A model generated the notes under the pieces. The model made no database searches. It saw nothing but the letters and a program-made list of their open reading frames with translations, and was not told the origin of the DNA. A stretch of DNA of 51,806 nt from Lachnospiraceae bacterium. Lineage in GTDB: Bacteria > Bacillota > Clostridia > Lachnospirales > Lachnospiraceae. The stretch is taken from positions 1 through 51,806 of the forward strand of contig JAGAQZ010000026.1 in NCBI GenBank assembly GCA_017622505.1. Direction: 5' to 3'. Shown here piece after piece: positions 16,755 through 25,820 of the stretch (positions are counted from its first letter, which is position 1; every line of letters starts with the position of its first letter). A program made the position numbers and the translations under genes.

Positions 16755-17270
16755 TTACGCATTCTCTATATATTCCGCTACTTTCTTCTCTACGAACTCT
16801 TTTACATCCTTGCGGTCCATATCCAGGGAAATCGCCAGTTCCCCGTACAAACGGTCTTCCGCAATTTTCAAATACTTGTCATCGCCGGCGGTACTTTTCT
16901 TTCCCTCAGCCAGTTTTTGCTCCTGACGAATGTATAGGGTTTTGATGATTTTAACAAGGTCCTTGCAATCGTAGGTCTTTAAAGCCTCATTGAAAATATC
17001 GTTCCGTTTCTTCTCTTCCTTGATTTCCAAGAGTTCCACGTCTTTCATCTCTGCGATCAAGTCCATTGCCTCGTCCTTGCCCATAACCGCACGCATAATC
17101 ACTTTGGGATTATCCACTGCAGAATAAATCGTGGCATCTTTCACGTACGGCGATACCAGAGTGTAATAAATTTTATCTTTCGGAACCCCGCTCATGTCCA
17201 AGCTTCCTACCTTATTTACCTGATACACACCGTAACTGTCATAAACCACATAATCTCCTACTTCAAACAT
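16755..17270 (-). CDS. CarD family transcriptional regulator
   Basis: 171 residues. The N-terminal Tudor-like RNA polymerase interaction domain (about 1-60) starts MFEVGDYVVYDSYGVYQV and contains YYTLVSPYVKDATIYSAVDN. The helical C-terminus (about 75-165), with RQEQKLAEGKK, is the CarD/CdnL type. Such proteins bind the beta subunit of RNA polymerase and stabilise promoter complexes. A GGAG lies before the ATG. It is monocistronic, convergent with the HD-GYP-like gene. Confidence 0.9.
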   Translation of the reverse strand: MFEVGDYVVYDSYGVYQVNKVGSLDMSGVPKDKIYYTLVSPYVKDATIYSAVDNPKVIMRAVMGKDEAMDLIAEMKDVELLEIKEEKKRNDIFNEALKTYDCKDLVKIIKTLYIRQEQKLAEGKKSTAGDDKYLKIAEDRLYGELAISLDMDRKDVKEFVEKKVAEYIENA

Positions 17271-17625
17271 AAGCCGCTCCTTTCTTTTTACTTTTCTTTT
17301 GTTGTGAAATATTTCTCATTCGGTTATATGAAATTATCCTCTATGTATATTTTAGCAAACAAAAATTTTTTTCGTAAGCAAAATTTGTCGATAAAATAGT
17401 GCTTTTTTCACTGTATCTACTCTAAAACCTTATCTGTTGTGTGCCTCTAATCAATAGCATTTCCACTTTTTTACTGCTTATACATTTTTTTCCTTTTCAA
17501 AAAATAAAAACACCAACATCCGCAAATTTACGGATATTAGTGTTTCTTATAAAATTATGTAACTGTTCAAACACTATTCGCAAAATCACACCCTTGGTGC
17601 TTTCCTTGGCTCTAAATAGTTACAA
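17271..17625. other. Intergenic region with a terminator for the HgdB-like gene
   Basis: A 355-base AT-rich gap. It holds an imperfect hairpin (17508-17545; AAACAC and ATCCG arms) followed on the minus strand by TTTTTATTTTTT, which should end the long run beginning at 25543. The upstream region of carD shows no strong promoter by eye. I see no coding potential. Confidence 0.6.
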
Positions 17626-18942
17626 TTATATTTTCAATTTACCATTCTCAGCATTCGCAAGTAGAAGTTTCAAACGATTCTGCTGATTGATTTCACTGGC
17701 ACTGGCATCATAGTCAATGGCAACAATATTGACATTGGGGTTCTTTTCTTTGATTACCTTCATAACGCCCTTTCCTACAATATGGTTGGGAAGACAACCA
17801 AAAGGCTGGGTACATACAATGCTCTTGGTTCCGCGGTGGATGTGTTCCACCATCTCTGCTACCAGAAGCCAGCCTTCGCCCATTTTTACGCCAAGGCTGA
17901 TGTATTCTCTCGCCAGTTCCACGGTCTTCTTAAATTCCGTAGGCGGATCAAAATGACTGTCCTCTTTGATAATCTTAATAATGTCATTCTGGATTCCTTC
18001 CATCAGCTTATACGCAATGCGGAAGGCGTGTACGGACTTCTTATGAATGCGGTACATTTTATACTCTTCCATACGACCGTAAACATAAAACATGGCAAAA
18101 TCCACCAGACCTGCCATAGTAGGCTCTGCACCTTCCTGCAAAAGATAATCTTCCAGATAGCGGTTTGCAAGAGGCGAGAATTTCACATAAATTTCACCTA
18201 CAATACCAACCTTTTCTTTCTTCTCACCGGTCTTAGGAATCGCTTCGAATTCTTTCACCATTTGGCGAATGGTCTTTTTCACTTTTTTATAAGAAACTCT
18301 CTTCTCAGCAAGCTGTGCCACCAATTTGGCTGTCCAATCATCCGCCAGTTTCTCACTCTCGCCTTTGTTGACTTCATAAGCCTTAGCCTGATTGCAGATG
18401 CACATAATTACATCGCCGTAAACAATGGCATACAGCATACGAAGAATCATGGGAATGGTCAATTTAAAACCTGAGTTTTTCTCCAAACCTACAAAGTTTA
18501 AAGAAATAACGGGAATATGACCGTAGCCTGCTTTCTTTAATGCCTTACGCATCAGGGAAATGTAGTTGGACGCACGGCAACCACCGCCTGTCTGGGTAAA
18601 AAGAAGGGCAGTTTTGTTCAAATCGTAATTACCGCTGTTTAAGGCATCAACGAACTGTCCTACCACCAAAGTCGCCGGATAACAGGTATCATTATGTACG
18701 TACATAAGGCCTGTATCGATTACTTTTTGCCCCGTATTTTCCAGCATCTCTGCATCATATCCATATACTTTTAAAAGAGATGCAATCATTTTCATATGGC
18801 GTGGAAGCATGGTAGGAAGAAGAATTTTATAATCCTTCTTCATCTCCTCCGTAAACTCCACGCGGGTGATTTTATCGTCTTCTTCCGTCCATACGGAGAT
18901 AGCGGGCTCGTTCATTTTCGTTACATTGTTGTTTGTTTCCAT
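17626..18942 (-). CDS. 2-hydroxyacyl-CoA dehydratase-like (HgdB/DUF2229-related) subunit
   Basis: 438 residues. TQTGGGCRASNYISLMRKAL and the Cys motifs YVHNDTCYPATLVVGQ and VCTQPFGCLPNH (cluster ligands) resemble the D-component of 2-hydroxyglutaryl-CoA dehydratase and the C-terminal half of the large clostridial fusion proteins of about 1,400 residues. It lies 75 bases after the activase-like gene, with its own GGAG site, and probably forms a complex with it. True dehydratases have two such subunits plus an activase; here there is one, and no CoA-transferase or dehydrogenase nearby, so the reaction is unknown. The ATG directly follows the TAA of an 18-codon frame in the gap. Confidence 0.78.
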   Translation of the reverse strand: METNNNVTKMNEPAISVWTEEDDKITRVEFTEEMKKDYKILLPTMLPRHMKMIASLLKVYGYDAEMLENTGQKVIDTGLMYVHNDTCYPATLVVGQFVDALNSGNYDLNKTALLFTQTGGGCRASNYISLMRKALKKAGYGHIPVISLNFVGLEKNSGFKLTIPMILRMLYAIVYGDVIMCICNQAKAYEVNKGESEKLADDWTAKLVAQLAEKRVSYKKVKKTIRQMVKEFEAIPKTGEKKEKVGIVGEIYVKFSPLANRYLEDYLLQEGAEPTMAGLVDFAMFYVYGRMEEYKMYRIHKKSVHAFRIAYKLMEGIQNDIIKIIKEDSHFDPPTEFKKTVELAREYISLGVKMGEGWLLVAEMVEHIHRGTKSIVCTQPFGCLPNHIVGKGVMKVIKEKNPNVNIVAIDYDASASEINQQNRLKLLLANAENGKLKI

Positions 18943-19017
18943 TTATACAATCTCCATTTCATCGACTCGCACCATTGCGCAAACCGACGATACGTTCATA
19001 GTTTTTGCAGAAGATTT

Positions 19018-21966
19018 CTACTGTTTATTCTCACGCATTTCAAGGGCGCCCATCAAACTTCTCAAGCGGATATTTACTGCGCTCAAGTTGTTGATTTCGT
19101 CAATTTTAATCTGGGTATAAATTTTATTCTTACGCTCCAAAATGCTACGGATTTCATCTGTGGTAATCGCATCGATACCGCAACCGAAGGATACCAGCTG
19201 TACCAATTCCATATCAGGCTGCTGTGTTACGTACTTTGCCGCCGCATACATTCTGGAATGGAAGGTCCACTGGTTCAACACCGCCACGCGGGGCATAGTT
19301 GTTAAGTGGCTGATACCATCTTCTGAAACCACTGCAAAGCCTAAGGACTCTGCCAGCAAGTCAATACCATGACCGATTTCCGGATCAATGTGGTAAGGAC
19401 GTCCCGCAAGCACCATAATCTTCTTTCCTTCTTCGCGGGCCTTCTTGATAATGCGGTCTGCCTCAGCGTGATTCTCTTCCTGGAACTTATAATACAAAGC
19501 CCAGCCGGCACGAACCGCCTTACGCAAAGTCTTGGTATCAAACTTACCGAATTCTTCCGGAATGTACATTTTCAATTCACGGATAAATTCTTTTTCCTCT
19601 TTAATATGCAAGAAGGGTTGTATGTATTTGATTTCTTTTAACTCGTTCATATTGTCCTTCAGAAGTTCCGGATAATATGCCACAACCGCGCAGTTATAGT
19701 GGTTATCGCCACCCTCTTCCTTGACATTATAGGTAAGACAAGGGGCAAAAATCGCATCTACTTTTTCATCGATTAATTTATGAATATGGCCGTGCATCAA
19801 TTTAGCGGGATAACAAACCGTATCGGAAGGAATACTGTCCTGACCGCGCAGATACAACTCACGGCTTGAGAATCCCGAGAACTTCACGTTGAAACCAAGC
19901 TCCGTAAAAAGTCCGTACCAAAGCGGTGCCAAATCGTACATACCAAGCTGTAACGGAAGGCCGATGGTAATCTTTCTATCCGGATATTCCTTCATTTCCG
20001 CAAGGCGATTACGCTTAAACTCATACATATTCATATCGTGCGTAATGTTCTTACTGTTATTGCCCATACGTTCGCAACGGTTACCGGAAATATATTTTCC
20101 GCCGTCAGAGAAGGTATTAATTGTAAGCGAACAGTGATTGGTACAACCCTGGCACTGTACCGCTTTGGATGTATGGGTAAAAGTTTTCAGTGCCTCGCCA
20201 AGCATTGTGGTTGACTTCTCAATATTGCTCTGTTTTGCATACAAGGCTGCACCGTACGCGCCCATAATTCCTGCGATGGCAGGTCTTATTACCGCATGAC
20301 CGATTTCTTTTTCAAACGCTCGCAGTACCGCATCATTTAAAAAGGTTCCGCCCTGCACTACAATATGGTCACCCAACTCTCTCGGTGAATTTGCACGAAT
20401 TACTTTATAAATTGCATTCTTGATAACGCTGACCGAAATACCGGCAGAAATATTCTCAATACTTACGCCGTCCTTCTGGGCCTGCTTAATAGACGAATTC
20501 ATGAAAACGGTACATCTGGAACCCAGGTCTACCGGCGCATCGCCTTGCAAGCCAAGCTTGGCAAATTCCGGTGTCTTATAACCCAGAGATTTGGCAAAGG
20601 TCTCGATAAAAGAACCGCAACCCGAAGAACATGCCTCATTCAGCATAATGCTGTCCACTGCGTCGTTTTTAATTTTAATACATTTAATATCCTGACCGCC
20701 GATGTCCAGAATAAAATCCACTTCATCGCAGAAATGCTTCGCTGCCATAAAATGCGCCATAGTTTCTACGATACCTTTATCAATATGAAAAGCATTACGT
20801 ATTAACTGCTCACCATAGCCTGTAACTGCGCTGCCGGCAATTTCAATACGTTCGCCGCAAAGTCCGGAAATCACTTCCAACTGTTCTTTTACAACGTCCA
20901 CAGGATTTCCCTTGTTGGAATTGTAGTAAGACCAAAGCAGTTCCTTATCCTCGCTCACCAATGCAAGCTTCGTAGTCGTAGAACCGCAATCAATTCCAAG
21001 GTATGCCTTGCCTGTATATGTATTAACGTCCCTGTATTCTACAGTCTCTGCCGCATGGCGGTCATTGAATTCCTTCAACTCCTCTTCGTTATCAAACAAC
21101 GCAGGCATACTAACCACCTGCCGTTGCTCCGAAAGTGTCGCCTCAATTGCCTGCAACAATTCATCATAGGTCAAAGACCGCTCCACACCGGAAGCAAACA
21201 ATGCCGCACCCATGGATACGGAGTACAAGGCATAATCCGGGAAAATTGCATTCTCATCACTTAATTTCAAGGTCTGCTTAAAGCTCTTACGAAGTCCCTT
21301 ATTATAATATAAGGGACCGCCAAGGAACATTACCTTTCCTTCGATTTTACGTCCCTGGGCAAGGCCTGTAATGGTCTGGTTTACCACTGCGGAATAAATA
21401 CTTGCCGCAATGTCATTCTTTGACACGCCTTGGTTAATCAAGGGCTGGATATCCGTCTTGGCAAATACACCGCAACGGGATGCGATAGGATATTCCTTCT
21501 GACACTGAAGACTCATTTCGTCCAACTCATCCGGGGTCACATCAAGAAGTGTCGCCATCTGGTCGATGAAAGCACCCGTACCGCCGGCACAGGTTCCGTT
21601 CATTCGCTCGTCCACGCCGCCTTTTAAGAAAATAATCTTGGCATCCTCACCACCCAATTCAATTACCACGTCCGTATCAGGCTCTTTTAACTGAACAAGG
21701 GCATAGGTAGCATACACTTCCTGCACGAAAGTAATTCCTGCCGCCTCGGCCATACCAAGACCTGCCGAACCCGAAATGGCAATTTTAATTTCGGCATCCG
21801 CCAGATATTCTCTGCATTCTTTTAAAAGCTCCAAGGTCTTGGAACGTACCTGTGAATAATGTCTTTCGTACTTTCTGTATAAAACCTTGTCGCCTTCCGT
21901 AATTACAATTTTGGCAGTGGTGGAACCAATATCCACACCAACATTTAATATCTTCTTACCGTCCAT
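19018..21966 (-). CDS. Tandem acyl-CoA dehydratase activase (BcrAD/BadFG ATPase) with C-terminal DUF2229-like domain
   Basis: 982 residues. Two ASKHA ATPase domains: the first (about 5-260) has VDIGSTTAK, LGGEDAK, NGTCAGGTG (Cys126) and SRCGVFAKTD (Cys165). The second (about 321-585) has IDCGSTTTK, DIGGQDIK, EACSSGCG (Cys446, Cys450) and SRCTVFMN (Cys485). These Cys positions hold the bridging 4Fe-4S cluster in HgdC. The remainder (about 630-980) has CQGCTNHC and the DUF2229-type segment with DTVCYPAKLMHGH and FAPCLTYN. It uses ATP to push an electron to a partner protein, presumably the next gene's product. Oxygen-sensitive; the substrate is unknown. Confidence 0.88.
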   Translation of the reverse strand: MDGKKILNVGVDIGSTTAKIVITEGDKVLYRKYERHYSQVRSKTLELLKECREYLADAEIKIAISGSAGLGMAEAAGITFVQEVYATYALVQLKEPDTDVVIELGGEDAKIIFLKGGVDERMNGTCAGGTGAFIDQMATLLDVTPDELDEMSLQCQKEYPIASRCGVFAKTDIQPLINQGVSKNDIAASIYSAVVNQTITGLAQGRKIEGKVMFLGGPLYYNKGLRKSFKQTLKLSDENAIFPDYALYSVSMGAALFASGVERSLTYDELLQAIEATLSEQRQVVSMPALFDNEEELKEFNDRHAAETVEYRDVNTYTGKAYLGIDCGSTTTKLALVSEDKELLWSYYNSNKGNPVDVVKEQLEVISGLCGERIEIAGSAVTGYGEQLIRNAFHIDKGIVETMAHFMAAKHFCDEVDFILDIGGQDIKCIKIKNDAVDSIMLNEACSSGCGSFIETFAKSLGYKTPEFAKLGLQGDAPVDLGSRCTVFMNSSIKQAQKDGVSIENISAGISVSVIKNAIYKVIRANSPRELGDHIVVQGGTFLNDAVLRAFEKEIGHAVIRPAIAGIMGAYGAALYAKQSNIEKSTTMLGEALKTFTHTSKAVQCQGCTNHCSLTINTFSDGGKYISGNRCERMGNNSKNITHDMNMYEFKRNRLAEMKEYPDRKITIGLPLQLGMYDLAPLWYGLFTELGFNVKFSGFSSRELYLRGQDSIPSDTVCYPAKLMHGHIHKLIDEKVDAIFAPCLTYNVKEEGGDNHYNCAVVAYYPELLKDNMNELKEIKYIQPFLHIKEEKEFIRELKMYIPEEFGKFDTKTLRKAVRAGWALYYKFQEENHAEADRIIKKAREEGKKIMVLAGRPYHIDPEIGHGIDLLAESLGFAVVSEDGISHLTTMPRVAVLNQWTFHSRMYAAAKYVTQQPDMELVQLVSFGCGIDAITTDEIRSILERKNKIYTQIKIDEINNLSAVNIRLRSLMGALEMRENKQ

Positions 21967-21979
21967 GTCGGCCCTCTCT

Positions 21980-22831
21980 CTACACTAAAAACTTTTTCAC
22001 ATCTTCCAAAATTTTTCTGCCGTACGCATATCCACTGTCGTACATCTGCTCTAATTTCACAGGGTCCGTTTCCAGATGGCTGATTGCCACATCCCCCTGG
22101 GGCTGAATCAGGAATAACGTTCCTTCCTTCTGCAAATCATAAATCATATCCCACTGCTTGTAATACAAATCCAAGCGGTTCTTCATTGCAGTCAAAAAAG
22201 GCTTTACTTTCTTGCCGTATAAAATACGCATCGCCCAGTTGTACTTGCTTAAGTCACTGGGGTCCATTCCTTCGCCTTTGGTAGAAATCAAAATAATTCT
22301 GTCACAGCCTTTATCCAGTGTATGCCGCACCGGAATCGGGTCTGTCATACTACCGTCCATATAACATTTATCTTCTGTTTTTACCGGTCGTCCCACCAAC
22401 GGAAGTGAACATGACGCCGTTGCTATGGTAGCCAAACGGTCCTCGTCCTTCTTCTCGCTTAAGTACTCCGGTTTCCCCGTATAACAATTGGAAACCACAA
22501 ACTCATTCTCGATGGAACTTGTAAAATATGTATCAAAATCAAAATGTGTTTTTTTCTGATATGGCAAAACGCGGAACAACTTTTTTAAGTTCAAAAAAGA
22601 ACCGTGTAAAAGCAATTCTTTGACACCTGCGTAGCTTTCCTTCTTAGGTAAAAGCATCATATTCTTGGAACGTCCGATCTGGCCGGATACATAATTCATT
22701 GCATTGCAAACACCGGATGAACTACCGATGACATAATCAAACACAATGCCCTCTTCCATAAAGCAATCCAGGACGCCGGCCGTAAACATACCACGCATTC
22801 CGCCGCCTTCTAAAATCAATCCACTCTTCAC
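21980..22831 (-). CDS. Patatin-like phospholipase
   Basis: 283 residues. LEGGGMRG (8-14) forms the oxyanion hole, GSSSG (36-40, Ser38) the nucleophile elbow and YMDGSMTDPIP (about 155-165) the catalytic Asp of the Ser-Asp dyad; DG(S) replaces the more usual DGG/DGA. It resembles the YjjU/RssA-type bacterial patatins that release fatty acids from phospholipids. The start appears to be GTG, with GAGG eight bases upstream. A hairpin and an extended -10 promoter lie just upstream, and the ACP, acyl-ligase and acyltransferase genes precede it, so a lipid role is likely. It ends 13 bases before the activase gene. Confidence 0.86.
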   Translation of the reverse strand: MKSGLILEGGGMRGMFTAGVLDCFMEEGIVFDYVIGSSSGVCNAMNYVSGQIGRSKNMMLLPKKESYAGVKELLLHGSFLNLKKLFRVLPYQKKTHFDFDTYFTSSIENEFVVSNCYTGKPEYLSEKKDEDRLATIATASCSLPLVGRPVKTEDKCYMDGSMTDPIPVRHTLDKGCDRIILISTKGEGMDPSDLSKYNWAMRILYGKKVKPFLTAMKNRLDLYYKQWDMIYDLQKEGTLFLIQPQGDVAISHLETDPVKLEQMYDSGYAYGRKILEDVKKFLV

Positions 22832-22849
22832 AATATGGTCCTCACATAG

Positions 22850-22896
22850 AAAGGGAGCCTACAAAGCCCCCTTTTATATTTTTGTATAGTATAACA
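22850..22896 (-). promoter_or_regulatory. Extended -10 promoter and leader hairpin of the patatin gene
   Basis: Minus strand TGTTATACT (22888-22896) is an extended -10 element; a weak TTGTCG lies 20 bases further upstream. Immediately downstream a 9-bp stem with one G-U pair (22850-22858 with 22866-22874) forms in the leader. There is no T-run after it on the minus strand, so it is not an ordinary terminator for the ACP gene. Confidence 0.45.
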
Positions 22897-22954
22897 CAAC
22901 ATTCGTGCTTTTTCGACAAGTAAATTTATTATACTTCTCTTATTATGCGCCCGG

Positions 22955-23182
22955 CTATTTCTGCGCTTTCTCAATGAAATCGCACAATTCCTGAACTGTA
23001 TTGAAGTTTGTATCATCACCGAATTCAATATTAAATTCGTCTTCTACGGAAATCGCAAGAAGCATCATAGACAGGGAATCAATTCCAAGATCTGTAATCA
23101 AACGTGAATCCATTGTCACGGTAGAAATGTCTACATTGGGTTTTACTCTCTGTAAAATTGCAATTAACTTATCAAAAATCAT
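22955..23182 (-). CDS. Acyl carrier protein
   Basis: 75 residues from the chosen ATG (GAGG eight bases before it); a longer frame lacks a ribosome site. DLGIDSLSMM carries the phosphopantetheine attachment Ser36, and the acidic helices are ACP-like. The sequence differs from the housekeeping AcpP pattern (DSLDTVEL), having DSLSMMLLAISVEDEFNIEFGD (positions 35-56), and no fatty acid synthase genes are near. I infer a dedicated carrier for the AMP-forming ligase encoded 112 bases upstream. A DltC-like or specialised ACP is the alternative. Confidence 0.88.
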   Translation of the reverse strand: MIFDKLIAILQRVKPNVDISTVTMDSRLITDLGIDSLSMMLLAISVEDEFNIEFGDDTNFNTVQELCDFIEKAQK

Positions 23183-23255
23183 TCTTTTGTCCTCTTTTCT
23201 TATTACTTCCGGCCCCTTTATTTTGGCCTTCAAAATACTTCTTCTTAACGGTATG

Positions 23256-23286
23256 CAGGGAATGCCCTAAAATAGAACATTCCCTG
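23256..23286. other. Intercistronic hairpin before the ACP gene
   Basis: A perfect 9-bp stem (CAGGGAATG and its complement) with a 13-base loop lies between the ligase stop and the ACP start. No T-run follows on the minus strand, so it may separate or stabilise transcript segments and help make extra ACP. Confidence 0.45.
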
Positions 23287-23294
23287 TTATTATG

Positions 23295-24800
23295 CTAGAT
23301 ATGTGCTTTACGGTCAATCTTCATTGCACCGGTACGCTTGAAGTCTTCACTTCTTGTCATAACCTTGGTTACGCGCTTGAAGGTAGGCATTGTTGCATTT
23401 ACCTTAGCAACTACTTCTTCTGCCTTCTTCTGAATTTCTTCAGGACTTAAACCTTCTACTTCCGGTCCATAAGGGAAAATTTCAATTGCGATAACCGATT
23501 CACCGTTCATGGTATCTTCTTTAATCAAGCAGTCTTTTACAAAGTTTTCTTTGTAATAAACTTCTTCGATTTCTTCCGGTGAAATGTTTTCACCATTGGA
23601 TAAAATAATTAAGTTCTTGATACGGCCTACGATGGTGATGTAACCTTCTTCATCTTCTTCCACAAGGTCACCGGTCTTTAACCAACCGTCTTCCAAAACT
23701 GCTACGGTTGCTTCGGGATCGTTGTAGTAACCAACCATTACGTTGTCACCCTTTATCCAAAGTTCACCGTCAACAATTCTGTATTCCTGATCAGGATAAA
23801 TCATACCCATAGAATGTGGTTTCTGGTCTACGTTGTAGTTTGCACTGGAAAGGTTTGCACCTTCTGTCATACCATAACCTGCAAGAATCTGAATTCCCAT
23901 TTCCTGGAAGGCTTTCATCATACGAGGGGGTACAGGTGCTGCACCAACCAACATTTCTTCTACGCTTCCGATGAACTCTTTACCCTTAACACTTGCAAGA
24001 CCGAGAATGATTTCTGCAAGACCGGGCACTACTACAAGGCAGGTAGGTTTTACAAAAGGAATCATACCTACGGATTTCTTCATATCAGGATTTACATAGA
24101 TATAAGAACCTGTTAAAAGACCTGTTAAAAAGCCTGCTACGGAACCGTAAATGTGTGATAAAGGTAAAAATGCAATGTATCTGTGGTGGAATACACGATT
24201 GTCTCTCCAGCATCCGTTCTGTGCACCACGCATCAATGCACCGTGGTTTGTAACAACACCCTTAGGCGCACCTGTTGTACCGCCTGTAAAATAGATTGCT
24301 GCGATTGTTTCTTTTACAATGTTCTTACCCATAGGCGCTTCATTATCCGAAATTGACTGAATCGGGAATACCTTGGTATTAAGTCCTGCTGCCAAAGGTG
24401 CAAATTCATCTGAAATAAACAATGCTTCGATACCAAATTTCATGGTACATCCCATGAGCGCATGCTCGTTCAACTGTACAGGAAGCATAATCATAACGTA
24501 ACCTGCAGAAGTAATTGCAAGGAACCATTCCATGGAATCAATGCTGTTTCTTGACATAACTGCTACCTTTGCGCCATCGGATAATCCGAGGCTATAAAGG
24601 AAATCTCTTCTTCTTGCCACACGGCTGTAAAGTTCGTTGTAGGTATATTTTACTTCATCGTTACCTACTGCTTCCAACTCGCCGTAGTCTTTCTTCATCT
24701 TCTCCAATAAGTCACAGATTGTAGGCATATAAGCCAATCTTTCTCTGTCCTCATCTGATACTCTTCCGTTAAAATACTGCCATCTTGTCTCTCTGTCCAT
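23295..24800 (-). CDS. AMP-forming acyl-CoA/acyl-ACP synthetase
   Basis: 501 residues of the ANL superfamily. Signatures: FTGGTTGAPKGVVTNHGAL (P-loop, about 170-188), GYGMTEG (about 308), DGWLKTGDLVEEDEEGYI and GRIKNLII (hinge), and a final Lys in TGAMKIDRKAHI for adenylation. The N-terminal SLGLSDGAKVAVMSRNS is fatty-acyl ligase-like. It activates a carboxylic acid with ATP and transfers it to CoA or to an ACP. Its place between a PlsC acyltransferase and an ACP gene suggests acyl-ACP synthetase activity, a split counterpart of the fused enterobacterial Aas. The substrate is not identifiable. It begins 59 bases after the acyltransferase gene. Confidence 0.87.
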   Translation of the reverse strand: MDRETRWQYFNGRVSDEDRERLAYMPTICDLLEKMKKDYGELEAVGNDEVKYTYNELYSRVARRRDFLYSLGLSDGAKVAVMSRNSIDSMEWFLAITSAGYVMIMLPVQLNEHALMGCTMKFGIEALFISDEFAPLAAGLNTKVFPIQSISDNEAPMGKNIVKETIAAIYFTGGTTGAPKGVVTNHGALMRGAQNGCWRDNRVFHHRYIAFLPLSHIYGSVAGFLTGLLTGSYIYVNPDMKKSVGMIPFVKPTCLVVVPGLAEIILGLASVKGKEFIGSVEEMLVGAAPVPPRMMKAFQEMGIQILAGYGMTEGANLSSANYNVDQKPHSMGMIYPDQEYRIVDGELWIKGDNVMVGYYNDPEATVAVLEDGWLKTGDLVEEDEEGYITIVGRIKNLIILSNGENISPEEIEEVYYKENFVKDCLIKEDTMNGESVIAIEIFPYGPEVEGLSPEEIQKKAEEVVAKVNATMPTFKRVTKVMTRSEDFKRTGAMKIDRKAHI

Positions 24801-24859
24801 TTTTGTGTCCGCCGTTTTTACGGCTCTCCTTTCTTATCTTGCAATAACTTATCTCAATT

Positions 24860-25543
24860 CTATGTATGCTGAATTTCAGCTTTCTTTACTCGTTTTTTAC
24901 CGAAAACCTTCTCGCTCTGCACTTCCATACCAAGCATATGCTGGCGAAATCTCTCGCTTTCAGCTTCCAGATATTCAGCCGCCATACCGTTGTCCGTAGG
25001 TGTCATAGTCATAGGTTCGCCAAACAGAATCTGTTTGCGCTTTCCGATGAACTTACTGTATTCGCCGGACAAGTAAACCGGAATAATCGGTGCCCCTGTC
25101 ATCTGGCTAAGCAGTGTAAAACCTGATTTAAAAGTATCCAGCGTATCAATCTTGGAACGATGTCCTTCCGGGAAAATACAAATGGATTCGCCCTTCTTAA
25201 CCGCCTTCACACTGGCTCTTAACCAGTTGGTGTCAAGGCCGTTTCGATCCAAAGGAATGGTTCTGTTGCCTTCAAGAATCGTCTTAAAAGCCTTCTTCTC
25301 ATACCAGTCCTTGGCAATCAGAATGTTCGCTTTATACTTATTCAATACCGAGAACATTACAATTCCGTCATAAAGCGTGGTATGATTCACAATAAAAATC
25401 GCAGGCTTATTGCGATACTCTTTCAACACCGCTTTGTTGGTGTAGCGAATCTTCGGTCTGAAGATCACACGCATACCGGCTACGATAAAGATTTTACACA
25501 GCCAGCAATATATTTTTAAGAAAAAATCTTTTATCTTCTGCAT
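24860..25543 (-). CDS. 1-acyl-sn-glycerol-3-phosphate acyltransferase family (PlsC-like)
   Basis: 227 residues. The N-terminus has a hydrophobic stretch (about 8-28). The four acyltransferase motifs are seen: NHTTLYDG (53-60, His54, Asp59), the GNRTIPLDR region, FPEGHRSK (about 124-131) and a later IIPVYLSGE. It transfers an acyl chain from CoA or ACP to a lysophospholipid at the membrane. It is the first gene of the minus-strand run to ACP and patatin; the second two-component system diverges from it. PlsC itself or a lysophospholipid acyltransferase are both possible. Confidence 0.87.
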   Translation of the reverse strand: MQKIKDFFLKIYCWLCKIFIVAGMRVIFRPKIRYTNKAVLKEYRNKPAIFIVNHTTLYDGIVMFSVLNKYKANILIAKDWYEKKAFKTILEGNRTIPLDRNGLDTNWLRASVKAVKKGESICIFPEGHRSKIDTLDTFKSGFTLLSQMTGAPIIPVYLSGEYSKFIGKRKQILFGEPMTMTPTDNGMAAEYLEAESERFRQHMLGMEVQSEKVFGKKRVKKAEIQHT

Positions 25544-25820
25544 CTTACTCTCCCGATTCTAAACGATATCGAAATTCATCTTAACATCGAAATATAAACT
25601 TAATATAAACTTTTAATATAAAAATAATTTTATTTGCTAATTCTTTACCACACTAAAATCTTGTAATGTTTCTTGTATTTATCACAATTTTCAGCTATTC
25701 TTATTTTAATATGATTTATATACAATCTTAACTTAAAGGAATTACCAAATAATTTTCAGTTATAAAATAGTATAAAATAATACATTGAAAAACTTTTCTA
25801 CAGATTAGGCAGGTGTAATT

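Noticed and set aside
17626-21966. Frameshifted fusion pseudogene of the HgdC/HgdB-like protein.
   Set aside because: Both parts have complete domains, their own start codons and ribosome sites; a split pair explains it better.
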